Source: Flaviflagellibacter sp963786225 (GTDB taxonomy: Bacteria; Pseudomonadota; Alphaproteobacteria; Rhizobiales; Methylopilaceae). Taken from it: a stretch of DNA of 64,000 bases. A model generated the notes under the pieces. It did no database searches, was not told the DNA's origin, and was given only the letters and a program-made list of their open reading frames with translations. The stretch spans positions 470,795-534,794 of the forward strand of contig CAWAYQ010000032.1 in assembly GCA_963786225.1 (NCBI GenBank), in the 5' to 3' direction. Shown here in pieces: positions 19,013 to 28,384 of the stretch (positions within the stretch are counted from its first letter, which is position 1; every line of letters starts with the position of its first letter). The translations under genes were made by a program, and so were the position numbers.

Positions 19013-19050
19013 ACGAAGAATGCGGCCGGAGCTCCGGCCGCATTCTTCGT
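19013..19050. terminator. Perfect 38-bp palindrome
   Basis: Two 19-base arms (first arm ACGAAGAATGCGGCCGGAG) meet at a central GAGCTC with no loop and no mismatch. It lies 32 bases after the BA14K-like stop and could fold into a very strong hairpin that ends transcription, although there is no T run after it. Its perfect, loop-less form is also compatible with a protein-binding or recombination site. Confidence 0.55.
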
Positions 19051-19212
19051 TCTGAGACCGTGCACACCCCCGAGAGGCCCGCTTCGGAAAGCCGGACTGG
19101 ATGCCTTTGCCGAGGCATGTTAACCCCGGCCGAGGTTTCCACCCGCGTGACAATCCACCTTCTCCGCGTCGCAATTGTATGCGGATAAGACAGCCCGGGA
19201 TGTCGGACTTCA

Positions 19213-21062
19213 ATGCTTGAGGGGCTGGCCGCATTGGCACCGAAAACACCAATCACGAAGCCGAAGCTGGCGAAAGACGAAAGCCTCGTCCTCATCAAAC
19301 GCGTGCTCCGCGAGAACGGCCGCAAATATGCGCCGCGCTATGCGCTCGCCTTTGCGCTGATGACCCTGGTTTCGGTGTTCACGGGCGCGAGCGCCTGGAT
19401 TTTGAAAAACGTCGTCAACGACGTCTTCATCATGAAAAACAGCGCGCTGATCTGGGGCATCGCCGCCGCCGTGTTCGTGATCTATGCGGGCCGCGGCGTT
19501 GCGGACTATGCGCAGACGGTCGTCATGAACGCCATCGGCCGGGACATCGTCGCGGATCAGCAGAAGAAAATCTACAATCATCTGATCAGCCAGGACATGC
19601 AGTATTTCAACACCGCATCGCTCGGCGAAATCATCATGTTTTTCCAGTCGGGATCGGGCGCCGTCCGCTCGCTGATGAACCTGCTCATGACCAGCGTCGG
19701 CAAGGATGCGCTGTCGCTCATCAGTCTCGGCAGCGTCATGGTGATCATGGATCCGATCCTGTCGATCTTCGCGTTTCTGATTACGCCCGGTGCGCTGTTC
19801 GGCATCAAATCGATCAAGAACGCGTATCCGCGCCATCGGCGCCCGCGAGCATCCAGGGCATGGCGCAGATCATCGGCAGGCTGAAGGATTCGATCCTCGG
19901 CATCCGCGTCGTCAAATCCTTCGGCCTCGAGCCTCAGCTGCGCGCCGAGATGGCACAAGGCATTGATGTAGCGGGCTGGCACGGGTTGAAGATCGCCAAT
20001 CTCAGCGCGCGGTCGGGCCCGATAATGGAAGGCCTTGTCGGCGTGGCTCTGGCGGCGACGATCGTGTATGCGGGCTATGGCATTGCCGGCGGACAGCGCG
20101 ATGCGGGTTCGCTGCTTGCCTTCCTGGTTGCGCTTCTCATGACCTATGCGCCGGCCAAAAATCTCGCGCGCCTCAATCTCAATCTCGAAATGACGCTTGT
20201 CGGCGTCGGCGCCATGTACGCCTTCATGGACAAACAGCCCCGGTTGCAGGACGCGCCCGATGCGGGTCCGCTCGTCGCCACCAAGGGAGCGGTCGAGCTG
20301 AAGGACGTCTCCTTCGCCTACGGCGCCCATAACGCATTGACGGGAATGTCGGTACGGTTCCCGGCCGGAAAAGTCTCCGCGCTGGTCGGCGGCTCGGGCG
20401 CCGGAAAGTCGACCATTTTTGCCCTGATCGAGCGGTTCTACGATCCCCAGGACGGGCACGTCCTGATCGACGGGCAGGACATCAGTACGGTCACCACGGC
20501 GTCGCTGAGAGAGCACATCGCGCTCGTCACGCAGGACGCGTTTCTGTTCGAGGGTACAATCCGCGAGAATATCCTGTCGGGCCGCCCCGGCGCGACGGAG
20601 GAGGAACTCGTCGCGGCCGCGCAGGCGGCCAATGCGCACGAATTCATCATGGAACACGAGAAGGGCTATGAGCGCACGGTCGGCGAGGGCGGCGGAAATC
20701 TGTCCGGCGGCCAGCGCCAGCGCATTACCATCGCGCGGGCGATGCTGCGCAACGCGCCGATCCTTCTTCTCGACGAAGCAACCTCGGCGCTCGATGCCGT
20801 CTCCGAAGTGAAGGTCCGGGATGCGCTCGACAAGCTCATGCGCGGACGCACGACGATCGTGATCGCCCACCGTCTCTCGACCGTCCGCAAAGCCGATATC
20901 ATCCATGTCATCGAGCGCGGATGTCTCGTCGAATCCGGAACGCATGATTCCCTGGTCGCCCTGAACGGCACCTACGCTCATCTCAGTTCGCTGCAATTGT
21001 CGGCCGATCCCGTCACCACGCCGAAAGCCAAGCGTAAGAAACTCGCAACGGCGGCGGAATGA
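19213..21062 (+). CDS. MsbA-like ABC exporter (frameshifted)
   Basis: Half-transporter with an N-terminal membrane domain and a C-terminal ATPase, most like MsbA/lipid exporters. ATPase motifs are GGSGAGKST, LSGGQRQRITIARA, ILLLDEATSALD and the switch IAHRLST. The membrane part starts at 19213 and runs to about 19821, where the frame breaks. A short RIRAIGARE piece lies in the third frame before the main frame resumes at about 19852, so two nearby one-base insertions are likely. Rejoined length is about 615 residues, normal for the family. The transported substrate is unknown. Confidence 0.85.
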
Positions 21063-21106
21063 CCGCTTCGCTTTTGAATCTCTTCCGGCCGTTCTAGATC
21101 TCCGCC

Positions 21107-21952
21107 ATGACATCGGACGCCGACGATCCTCTCGAAAATTCCGCGCAGAGGGCTTCAAGCGCTTATCGCCTCGCCGCACTCGATCCTGATTTTCTGCTCG
21201 GCGATTCGATGCGCGGCGCGCGCTTCCTGCTGGAATATTCCAAGGCGGAAGAGCGGCTGCGCGTCTGGGGCATTCGCTCCACATTGGTGGTGTTCGGCTC
21301 GGCGCGCATCCTGCCGGGCGGGTCGGCCGATCCCGACGACGCCACGGCGCCGCTGATGCCGGGCCAGAAGCCGCGTGCCGGATCGAGTTCCGCGCATTGG
21401 TATGAAGAAGCACGCCGGTTCGGCCGCATCGCCTCGGAGCGCGGCGGGGCGCTGCACCCGGTCGACGGCGTTCTCGACAATGTCATCGCGACCGGCGGCG
21501 GGCCGGGCATCATGGAAGCCGCAAATCGCGGCGCGTCGGACGTCGGCGCCCCCTCGATCGGTTTCAACATCCGGCTGCCATTCGAGCAGGAGCCGAACGC
21601 CTATTCGACCCCGGACCTGACCTTCCTGTTCCACTATTTCGCGATGCGGAAAATGCACCTCGCAATGCGCGCGGCGGCATTGGTCGTGTTCCCCGGCGGC
21701 TTCGGCACGATGGACGAACTGTTCGAAATCCTGACCTTGCGCCAGACCGGCAAGGCGCCGGCGATACCCATCGTTCTGTTCAACCGCGCCTACTGGACCG
21801 GCGTCATCAATTTCGAGGCGCTGCTCGCGGAGGGCATGATCGCCGATCAGGATCTCGACCTGTTCGACTTTGCTGAAACAGCCGAGGAGGCATGGGATTG
21901 CCTCCTGAGGAAGGGCCTTATGGTGGGCGGCGCACCTTACAAGGACGTTTAA
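21107..21952 (+). CDS. LOG-family protein
   Basis: A 281-residue member of the LOG / TIGR00730 family (often called lysine decarboxylase-like), which cleaves nucleoside monophosphates to base and ribose phosphate. Diagnostic motifs are ATGGGPGIMEAANRGA (about 126-141) and FPGGFGTMDELFE (about 195-207). It is longer than the plant-like cytokinin-activating LOGs, as are other proteobacterial members. Substrate is unproven. It sits alone between the ABC exporter and cysG. Confidence 0.85.
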   Translation: MTSDADDPLENSAQRASSAYRLAALDPDFLLGDSMRGARFLLEYSKAEERLRVWGIRSTLVVFGSARILPGGSADPDDATAPLMPGQKPRAGSSSAHWYEEARRFGRIASERGGALHPVDGVLDNVIATGGGPGIMEAANRGASDVGAPSIGFNIRLPFEQEPNAYSTPDLTFLFHYFAMRKMHLAMRAAALVVFPGGFGTMDELFEILTLRQTGKAPAIPIVLFNRAYWTGVINFEALLAEGMIADQDLDLFDFAETAEEAWDCLLRKGLMVGGAPYKDV

Positions 21953-22057
21953 GGCTTAAATAACATAATCTATCTGCTATTTGCTGCCTTTAACAGATTT
22001 AGAATAGGTGTTATGTAGATCGGAACGGTCGCGTAGGGCGGCCCCTGAAACGAGCCG

Positions 22058-23509
22058 ATGCGTTATTTTCCGATCTTCGTCGATCTCAAGGATCGGCAGG
22101 CTTTTGTGTTCGGCGGCGGCGAGCCGGCGCTGAACAAGGTGCGCCTGCTTGCGAAGACAGGCGCACGCATCAATGTCTTTGCCGATCGCGCGGAAGCCGA
22201 ACTTCAGGCCTTGGCGCGGGCAGGGGAGATCGTGCTCTCGCCAGCAACCGATCCGGAAACGGTCGATCTTTCGGGCGCGGCGCTCATCGTCTCGTCGGCG
22301 GGCGACCCCGTGGATACCGCGATCTCCCGGCGTGCCCACAAACTCGGCATACCGGTCAACGTCGTCGACCGCACCGAACTCTGCAGCTTCATCACGCCCG
22401 CCATCATCGACCGCGGCACCGTGCTCGCCGCCATCGGGACCGAAGGCGCGGCTCCTGTCCTCGCCCGCCGCCTGCGTGCGAAGATCGAGGCGCTCTTGCC
22501 CGCGCGCCTCGGCGATCTTGCCGATCTCATCGGCTCGCGGCGCGAGCGTCTTGCCAGGACGGCGCCGGACATCGCCGCGCGCCGCGCGTTCTGGGAGAAT
22601 GTGGTCGACGGTCCCATCGGCGCCGCGGCGCTCGCGGGCCGTATGGGCGAGGCGGAGCAGCAGCTTGACGCCGCGATCAGCGGCAAGGTGCAGGACGAAG
22701 CGAGGCAGGGCGTCGTCTATCTCGTCGGCGCGGGCCCGGGCGATCCCGAACTTCTGACGCTGAAGGCGCTGCGCGTGCTGCAGGACGCCGACATCATCTT
22801 TCACGACGATCTGGTCTCGCCTGAAATTCTCGACCTTGCGCGGCGCGATGCCGAGCGGGTTTTCGTCGGCAAGAAGGCCGGCACGAAATGCGTGGCCCAG
22901 CGCGCGATCAATGAAGAACTTGCGGCCTCCGCCCGGCGCGGTCTTCGTGTCGTTCGTCTCAAGGGCGGCGACCCATTCGTGTTCGGACGCGGCGGCGAGG
23001 AGCTCGAGCATCTCCAGGACGAAGGCGTGGACGTGATCGTGGTGCCCGGCATCACCGCGGCGCTCGGCTGCGCCGCCGAGGCCGAACTGCCGCTGACCTT
23101 CCGCAAGGAATCGGCGCGCCTCACCCTCATCACCGCCCACCGGGCGGCCGATGCCGAAGAGATCGACTGGAGCGGGCTTGTGCGCGATGACGCGACGCTT
23201 GCGGTCTATATGGGACGCGCCACCGCCGCCGTTGTGGCCGAAGGCCTGATCGCTGCCGGCCGCGATCCCAAAACGCCCGCCGCCGTGCTCGCGCGCGGCA
23301 CGCGGCCCGATGCAAAATCGGTCGCCGGGACACTGGACGAACTCCCGGCGCTCGTCGCCCAGACCGGCGACGGTCCCGTGCTGCTCGTCCTCGGTCAGGT
23401 CGTCCGCCGGTCGCGTCCCTGGCGCGAACGGCTCGGCGTCGCCATATCCGCCCTGTCGGGCAAACCCGCCAAACCGCTCGAAGCCCGGCAACTGGAAGAC
23501 ATACGCTGA
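22058..23509 (+). CDS. cysG: Siroheme synthase, multifunctional
   Basis: Makes siroheme, the cofactor of sulfite and nitrite reductases, from uroporphyrinogen III. The N-terminal half is the NAD-dependent precorrin-2 dehydrogenase/ferrochelatase (FPIFVDLKDRQAFVFGGGEPA, NVVDRTELCSFITPA). The C-terminal half is the SAM methyltransferase (VYLVGAGPGDPELLTLKA, RLKGGDPFVFGRGGEE, VVPGITAALGCAA). The frame is intact at 483 residues, and its TGA overlaps the cysH ATG. No sulfite reductase gene lies between or next to them. Confidence 0.96.
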   Translation: MRYFPIFVDLKDRQAFVFGGGEPALNKVRLLAKTGARINVFADRAEAELQALARAGEIVLSPATDPETVDLSGAALIVSSAGDPVDTAISRRAHKLGIPVNVVDRTELCSFITPAIIDRGTVLAAIGTEGAAPVLARRLRAKIEALLPARLGDLADLIGSRRERLARTAPDIAARRAFWENVVDGPIGAAALAGRMGEAEQQLDAAISGKVQDEARQGVVYLVGAGPGDPELLTLKALRVLQDADIIFHDDLVSPEILDLARRDAERVFVGKKAGTKCVAQRAINEELAASARRGLRVVRLKGGDPFVFGRGGEELEHLQDEGVDVIVVPGITAALGCAAEAELPLTFRKESARLTLITAHRAADAEEIDWSGLVRDDATLAVYMGRATAAVVAEGLIAAGRDPKTPAAVLARGTRPDAKSVAGTLDELPALVAQTGDGPVLLVLGQVVRRSRPWRERLGVAISALSGKPAKPLEARQLEDIR

Positions 23510-24228
23510 TGTTCGATCTCGCCACCCCCTCCGATGCCCGGCTGACCGAGCGCGCCCGCGCCCTCGATGCACGTCTGTCCCAGGCGGCTCCCCATAAGGT
23601 GCTTGAAAACCTGCTGGCCGAGCGTTTCGACGGCGGCATCGCGGCTGTATCGTCCTTCGGCACCGAGTCCGCTGTCCTGCTGAACATGATCGCGGAGATC
23701 GATCCGAAAACTCCGATCCTGTTCCTCGACACCGGAATGCTGTTTCCGGAAACCCTCGCTTACCGCGACGAGTTGCAGGACAAACTCGGCCTGACGGATA
23801 TCCGCGTTTTTGCGCCCGATCCGGCCGACCATGCCCGCCTCGATGCCGAGGATATGCTGTGGTCGACCGATATGGACGCCTGCTGCGGCTACCGGAAAGT
23901 CGCGCCGCTCGGCCGTGCGCTCGATGGGTTCGGCGCCTGGATCAACGGCCGCAAACGCTATCACGGCGAGAGCCGGACGGATCTTCCGGTGGTCGAGGCC
24001 GACGGGCCGCGTATCAAGATCAATCCGCTCGCCAATTTCGGCGCGCAGGACATCCAGGCCTATTTCGTCGAACACCATCTGCCGCTTCACCCGCTGCAGA
24101 AGCTGGGCTTCTCCTCGATCGGCTGCATGCCTTGCACCAGCCGCACCGAGGCCGGGGAAAATGTCCGGGCAGGCCGCTGGCGGGGCACCGGCAAGACCGA
24201 GTGCGGCATCCACTTTCCGACGAGCTGA
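23509..24228 (+). CDS. cysH: Adenylyl-sulfate (APS) reductase
   Basis: Reduces activated sulfate to sulfite using thioredoxin. The 239-residue protein has SSFGTESAVLLNMI, the paired cysteines DMDACCGYRK (C125, C126) and GCMPC (C206, C209). These four bind a 4Fe-4S cluster and mark the APS-using rather than the PAPS-using type. The catalytic cysteine is in KTECGIHF (C232). It is translationally coupled to cysG. The normally neighbouring cysI (sulfite reductase) is absent from the window. Confidence 0.95.
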   Translation: MFDLATPSDARLTERARALDARLSQAAPHKVLENLLAERFDGGIAAVSSFGTESAVLLNMIAEIDPKTPILFLDTGMLFPETLAYRDELQDKLGLTDIRVFAPDPADHARLDAEDMLWSTDMDACCGYRKVAPLGRALDGFGAWINGRKRYHGESRTDLPVVEADGPRIKINPLANFGAQDIQAYFVEHHLPLHPLQKLGFSSIGCMPCTSRTEAGENVRAGRWRGTGKTECGIHFPTS

Positions 24229-24409
24229 ATTGAATTTTTTCGCTCCGGCGGAGGTGATTTTGCGCCTATAAAAGACATACGATAAATGTATGAAATATCA
24301 ACAAACATATTATCTACGTTCTTTGTTGACATATATCGAGTTGCATTGCAGGAATATCCATCCTATGCCGTCTTCCAAATGGGGATTACGGCGAAGCCGA
24401 GGAATTCCG
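24229..24409. promoter_or_regulatory. AT-rich leader of the sulfate transport operon
   Basis: This 181-base gap is clearly richer in A and T than its surroundings. It contains TTGACA (24325-24330) followed by A/T-rich DNA that could form a promoter for sbp-cysT-cysW-cysA. No CysB site or riboswitch fold could be recognised with confidence. Confidence 0.35.
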
Positions 24410-25405
24410 ATGCTGAAGAAACTCATCACAACCGCCGCGGCGGTCGCGCTGCTCACGGTCCCGGCCTTCGCCGCCGAGATCAATCTGCTCAACGTGTCCT
24501 ATGACCCGACGCGTGAGCTGTATGTCGCGTTCAACAAGGCGTTCGCCGCCAAATGGCAGAGCGAGCACAAGGACGACACGGTCACGATCAAGCAGTCGCA
24601 CGGCGGCTCGGGCAAACAGGCCCGCGCGGTGATCGACGGCCTCGACGCCGATGTCGTGACGCTGGCGCTTGCGTATGACGTCAACGAAATCGCGCAGAAG
24701 GGCTTCATCGCGCCCGACTGGCAGACCAAGCTCGGCGACAATTCGGCGCCTTACACCTCGACGATCGTCTTCCTTGTCCGCAAGGGTAATCCGAAGGGCA
24801 TCAAGGACTGGAACGACCTCGTGAAAGAGGGCGTGCAGGTCATTACGCCGAACCCGAAGACGTCGGGCGGCGCCCGCTGGAACTATCTCGCCGCCTGGGC
24901 CTACGCCAAGAAGAAGGAAGGCTCCGACGAGAAGGCGCAGGCGTTCGTGAAGAAGCTCCTGGGCAATGTTCCGGTGCTCGACACCGGCGCCCGCGGCTCG
25001 ACCGTCACCTTCACCGAGCGCGGGATCGGCGACGTTCTTCTCGCCTGGGAAAACGAAGCCTATCTCGCCGTCAACGAACTCGGTCCCGACAAGTTCGAAA
25101 TCGTGACGCCCAGCCAGTCGATCCTCGCCGAGCCGACGATCGCGGTCGTCGACAAGGTCGTCGACAAGAAGGGCACGCGCGACGTCGCGACCGCCTACCT
25201 CAACTACCTCTACTCGCCGGAAGGCCAGGAGATCGCGGCGAAGAACTATTATCGCCCGCGCAACGAGGCGGTGGCCGAGAAGTACAAGGACAAATTTGCC
25301 AAGGTCGAGCTGTTCACGATCGACCAGGAGTTCGGCGGCTGGGATAAGGCCCAGAAGACGCACTTCTCCGACGGCGGCACCTTCGACCAGATCTACACGA
25401 AGTAA
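24410..25405 (+). CDS. sbp: Sulfate-binding periplasmic protein
   Basis: Captures sulfate (or thiosulfate) in the periplasm for the CysTWA importer. Start ATG 24410 gives 331 residues with a clean Sec signal (MLKKLITTAAAVALLTVPAF then AAE). The mature protein has NVSYDPTRELYVAFN, KQSHGGSGKQARAVIDGLDA, NPKTSGGARWNYLAAW and TGARGSTVTFTERGIGDVLL, all typical of Sbp. It is followed directly by cysT. Confidence 0.95.
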   Translation: MLKKLITTAAAVALLTVPAFAAEINLLNVSYDPTRELYVAFNKAFAAKWQSEHKDDTVTIKQSHGGSGKQARAVIDGLDADVVTLALAYDVNEIAQKGFIAPDWQTKLGDNSAPYTSTIVFLVRKGNPKGIKDWNDLVKEGVQVITPNPKTSGGARWNYLAAWAYAKKKEGSDEKAQAFVKKLLGNVPVLDTGARGSTVTFTERGIGDVLLAWENEAYLAVNELGPDKFEIVTPSQSILAEPTIAVVDKVVDKKGTRDVATAYLNYLYSPEGQEIAAKNYYRPRNEAVAEKYKDKFAKVELFTIDQEFGGWDKAQKTHFSDGGTFDQIYTK

Positions 25406-25428
25406 GTGCGGGAAGGCGGGAACGTTCG

Positions 25429-26283
25429 ATGACTTCTCTCCCCATCGCGCGTTCCCGCGCCACCCCGAAAACAGTGATCCCGGGCTTCGGGATCACATTC
25501 GGTTTGACGCTCGCCTGGCTCGGCCTGATCGTTCTGATCCCGCTCGCCGGGCTTTTCTTCAAGACGTTTGAGCTGACCTGGGATCAGTTCGCCGGCATCA
25601 TCTTCAGCGCGCGCGTTCTCAACGCCCTCAAGATTTCCTTCGGCCTCGCCCTTGTTGCGGCGGCAATTAACACCGTGTTCGGCTTCGCTGTGGTCTGGGC
25701 CTTGGTGCGTTACGAGTTTCCCGGCCGCCGTCTGTTCGACGCCATCGTCGATATTCCCTTCGCCTTGCCGACAGCGGTTGCCGGCATTGCGCTCACGACC
25801 CTCTACGCCCCGAACGGCTGGCTCGGCGCGCCCTTGGAAGCGCTCGGCATCAAGGTCGCCTATACGCCGCTCGGCATTCTCATCGCGCTCGTCTTCATAG
25901 GGCTGCCGTTCGTCGTGCGTACGGTCCAGCCGGTTCTGATCGACCTCGAAACGGAACTTGAGGAAGCCGCGGCAAGTCTTGGCGCCAATCGCTGGCAGGT
26001 CATCGTGAAAGTGGTGCTGCCGACACTCACGCCCGCGCTTCTGACCGGCTTTGCGCTCGCCTTTGCCCGCGCGGTCGGTGAATACGGCTCGGTCATCTTC
26101 ATTGCCGGCAATCTGCCGAACGTCTCCGAAATCGCGCCGCTGCTCATCATCATCCGGCTGGAAGAGTTCCGCTATGCCGATGCGACCGCGATCGCACTGG
26201 TCATGCTGATCGCAAGCTTCATTCTGCTTTTCGTCATCAACGGTCTGCAGCGCTGGTCCGAAAAGCGCAGTGCGGCGTTCTGA
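25429..26283 (+). CDS. cysT: Sulfate ABC transporter permease CysT
   Basis: One of two inner-membrane channel subunits of the sulfate/thiosulfate importer. The 284-residue protein has about six hydrophobic helices and the ATPase-contact loop EEAAASLGANRWQVIVKVVLP. The segment IPFALPTAVAGIALTTLYAPNGWLG is typical of CysT/CysU. It sits 24 bases after sbp and 9 bases before cysW. Confidence 0.95.
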   Translation: MTSLPIARSRATPKTVIPGFGITFGLTLAWLGLIVLIPLAGLFFKTFELTWDQFAGIIFSARVLNALKISFGLALVAAAINTVFGFAVVWALVRYEFPGRRLFDAIVDIPFALPTAVAGIALTTLYAPNGWLGAPLEALGIKVAYTPLGILIALVFIGLPFVVRTVQPVLIDLETELEEAAASLGANRWQVIVKVVLPTLTPALLTGFALAFARAVGEYGSVIFIAGNLPNVSEIAPLLIIIRLEEFRYADATAIALVMLIASFILLFVINGLQRWSEKRSAAF

Positions 26284-26291
26284 GAACATAC

Positions 26292-27188
26292 ATGACCGCA
26301 CACGTCGAAGCCTTTGATCTTACAGATGCCGCGCCGACGGCCACGGCGCCGGTCGCGCGCAATCCGCGCCCCGTACGCACCGAACCTGCGCCGGTGCGCT
26401 GGGCCATCATCACGGTCGCGCTTACCTTCCTGAGCCTCTTCATCGTGCTGCCGCTCGTCACCGTGTTCGAGCAGGCGTTCTCCAAAGGCTGGGATCTCTA
26501 CGTCGCGGCGATCACCGAGCCCGATGCCGTGCACGCGATCAAGCTCACATTGATCGCGGCTGCCATCGCGGTCGTGCTCAATCTCGTGTTTGGCGTGGTC
26601 ATGGCCTGGGCCGTCGCGAAGTTCGAATTTCGCGGAAAAAGCTTTCTGATCTCGTTGATCGATCTGCCGTTTTCGGTCTCGCCGGTTGTCGCCGGTCTCA
26701 TCTTCGTTCTGGTGTTCGGCGCGCAGGGCTTCTTCGGCTCCTGGTTCATCGACCACGACATCAAGATCATCTTCGCGCTGCCCGGGATCGTGCTCGCCAC
26801 GATCTTCGTCACGTTCCCCTTCGTCGCTCGCGAGCTCATTCCGCTGATGCAGGAGCAGGGCACATCCGAGGAAGAGGCCGCGATCTCGCTGGGCGCTACC
26901 GGCTGGCAGACCTTCCTCAAGGTCACGCTCCCGAACGTGAAGTTCGCGCTGCTCTACGGCGTCCTGCTCTGCAATGCGCGTGCGATGGGCGAGTTCGGCG
27001 CGGTTTCGGTCGTTTCGGGGCATGTGCGCGGCGAAACCAACACGATGCCGCTGCACATCGAAATCCTCTATAACGAATACCAGTTCGCCGCGTCTTTCGC
27101 GGTGGCCTCCCTGCTGGCGTTCCTCGCGCTCGTCACCCTTGTGCTCAAAACCATTCTCGAAAACCGTCTCGCGGAAGATCGCCGATGA
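26292..27188 (+). CDS. cysW: Sulfate ABC transporter permease CysW
   Basis: Second channel subunit of the sulfate importer. The 298-residue protein has an Ala/Pro-rich N-terminus, helices with IDLPFSVSPVVAGLIFVLVFG and the coupling loop EEEAAISLGATGWQTFLKVTLP. MGEFGAVSVVSGHVRGETNT is CysW-typical. It overlaps the cysA ATG by 4 bases. Confidence 0.95.
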   Translation: MTAHVEAFDLTDAAPTATAPVARNPRPVRTEPAPVRWAIITVALTFLSLFIVLPLVTVFEQAFSKGWDLYVAAITEPDAVHAIKLTLIAAAIAVVLNLVFGVVMAWAVAKFEFRGKSFLISLIDLPFSVSPVVAGLIFVLVFGAQGFFGSWFIDHDIKIIFALPGIVLATIFVTFPFVARELIPLMQEQGTSEEEAAISLGATGWQTFLKVTLPNVKFALLYGVLLCNARAMGEFGAVSVVSGHVRGETNTMPLHIEILYNEYQFAASFAVASLLAFLALVTLVLKTILENRLAEDRR

Positions 27189-28228
27189 ACATCGATGTCC
27201 AGAACGTCACCAAGAATTTCGGGAGCTTCAAGGCGCTCGACGATGTCAGCCTGAAGATCAAGTCCGGTGAACTCCTCGCGCTCCTCGGTCCGTCCGGCTC
27301 GGGCAAGACGACTTTGCTCCGCATCATCGCCGGTCTGGAATGGCCCGATGGCGGCGCCGTGCGCTTCGACGGCGAGGATGCGCTGAGCCTCACCGTGCGC
27401 GAGCGCGATGTCGGCTTCGTGTTCCAGCATTACGCGCTGTTCCGCCACATGAACGTCTACGACAATATCGCCTTCGGCCTCCGCGTGCGCCCGCGCGCCG
27501 AACGCAAGCCTGAATTCGCAATCAAGCAGAAGGTCGAGGAGCTGCTCCATCTCGTCCAGATCGGGTCGCTCGCGGGCCGTTATCCGTCGCAGCTTTCGGG
27601 CGGCCAGCGCCAGCGCGTCGCGCTCGCCCGCGCGCTCGCCATCGAGCCGCGCGTGCTGCTGCTCGACGAGCCGTTCGGCGCGCTCGACGCCAAGGTTCGG
27701 AAAGACCTTCGCCGCTGGCTCCGCAACCTGCACAACGAACTGCATGTAACCTCCATTCTCGTCACACACGACCAGGAAGAGGCGCTGGAAGTGTCCGACC
27801 GCGTCGTCGTCATGGGTAATGGCAAAATCGAGCAGGTCGGCACGCCGTCCGAAGTCTATGACAGCCCGGCCACCGCGTTCGTTCACGATTTTATCGGCGA
27901 ATCCGTCGCGCTCCCGATCCAGATCGAGGGCCGGACAGTGCGCGTCGGCGGACGAAATATCGGCCTCGACACCCAAGGCGCGCCGCAGGGCAATGCCAGA
28001 TTGTTCGTGCGTCCGCACGATATCGAGATCGGCGTGCCCGGCGACAACGCGCTTGAGGGGAGGGTTCTCGCGGTGCGCCGCTTCGGACCGACCCACCGCG
28101 TCGATCTGGAAGTCCCCGTCGAGGGCGGCAAGGCTACGATCGAGGCCGCGATCCCGGCCGGCCATGTACCGACCATCGGCGAGAAAGTCGGTTTGATCCC
28201 GGAGCGGTATCGGGTGTTCGGGGGGTAG
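27185..28228 (+). CDS. cysA: Sulfate ABC transporter ATP-binding protein
   Basis: ATPase that drives the CysTW channel. The 347-residue protein has Walker A GPSGSGKTT, the signature LSGGQRQRVALARALA, Walker B VLLLDEPFGALD and the switch THDQEEA, followed by a C-terminal TOBE-like domain (RPHDIEIG). It is last in the sbp-cysT-cysW-cysA operon; a palindromic repeat follows and may end the transcript. Confidence 0.96.
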   Translation: MNIDVQNVTKNFGSFKALDDVSLKIKSGELLALLGPSGSGKTTLLRIIAGLEWPDGGAVRFDGEDALSLTVRERDVGFVFQHYALFRHMNVYDNIAFGLRVRPRAERKPEFAIKQKVEELLHLVQIGSLAGRYPSQLSGGQRQRVALARALAIEPRVLLLDEPFGALDAKVRKDLRRWLRNLHNELHVTSILVTHDQEEALEVSDRVVVMGNGKIEQVGTPSEVYDSPATAFVHDFIGESVALPIQIEGRTVRVGGRNIGLDTQGAPQGNARLFVRPHDIEIGVPGDNALEGRVLAVRRFGPTHRVDLEVPVEGGKATIEAAIPAGHVPTIGEKVGLIPERYRVFGG

Positions 28229-28229
28229 T

Positions 28230-28380
28230 TCCTTTCCCTCTCCTGCGAAGCGGGAGAGGGTCGAGAGCGCGTCAGCGCTCCGAGCGGGTGAGGGCAAGCC
28301 GGACTTCTGTTGCGTCCCCTCACCCGCTCGAAGCTTTCAGCTTCGAGTCGCCCTCTCCCGCTAAACAGGAGAGGGGTACC
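28230..28380. repeat. Composite palindromic intergenic repeat
   Basis: Three linked inverted repeats: CCCTCTCCTGCGAAGCGGGAGAGGG at the left, GAGCGGGTGAGGG paired with CCCTCACCCGCTC in the middle, and CCCTCTCCCG...GAGAGGGG at the right. The layout is the same as at 14576-14716. It lies between the convergent cysA and epimerase genes and may terminate both. Confidence 0.8.
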
Positions 28381-28384
28381 ATAA

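Noticed and set aside
24229..24409. Riboswitch ahead of the sulfate transporter.
   Set aside because: The AT-rich leader shows no SAM-type or other conserved core that could be recognised by eye.
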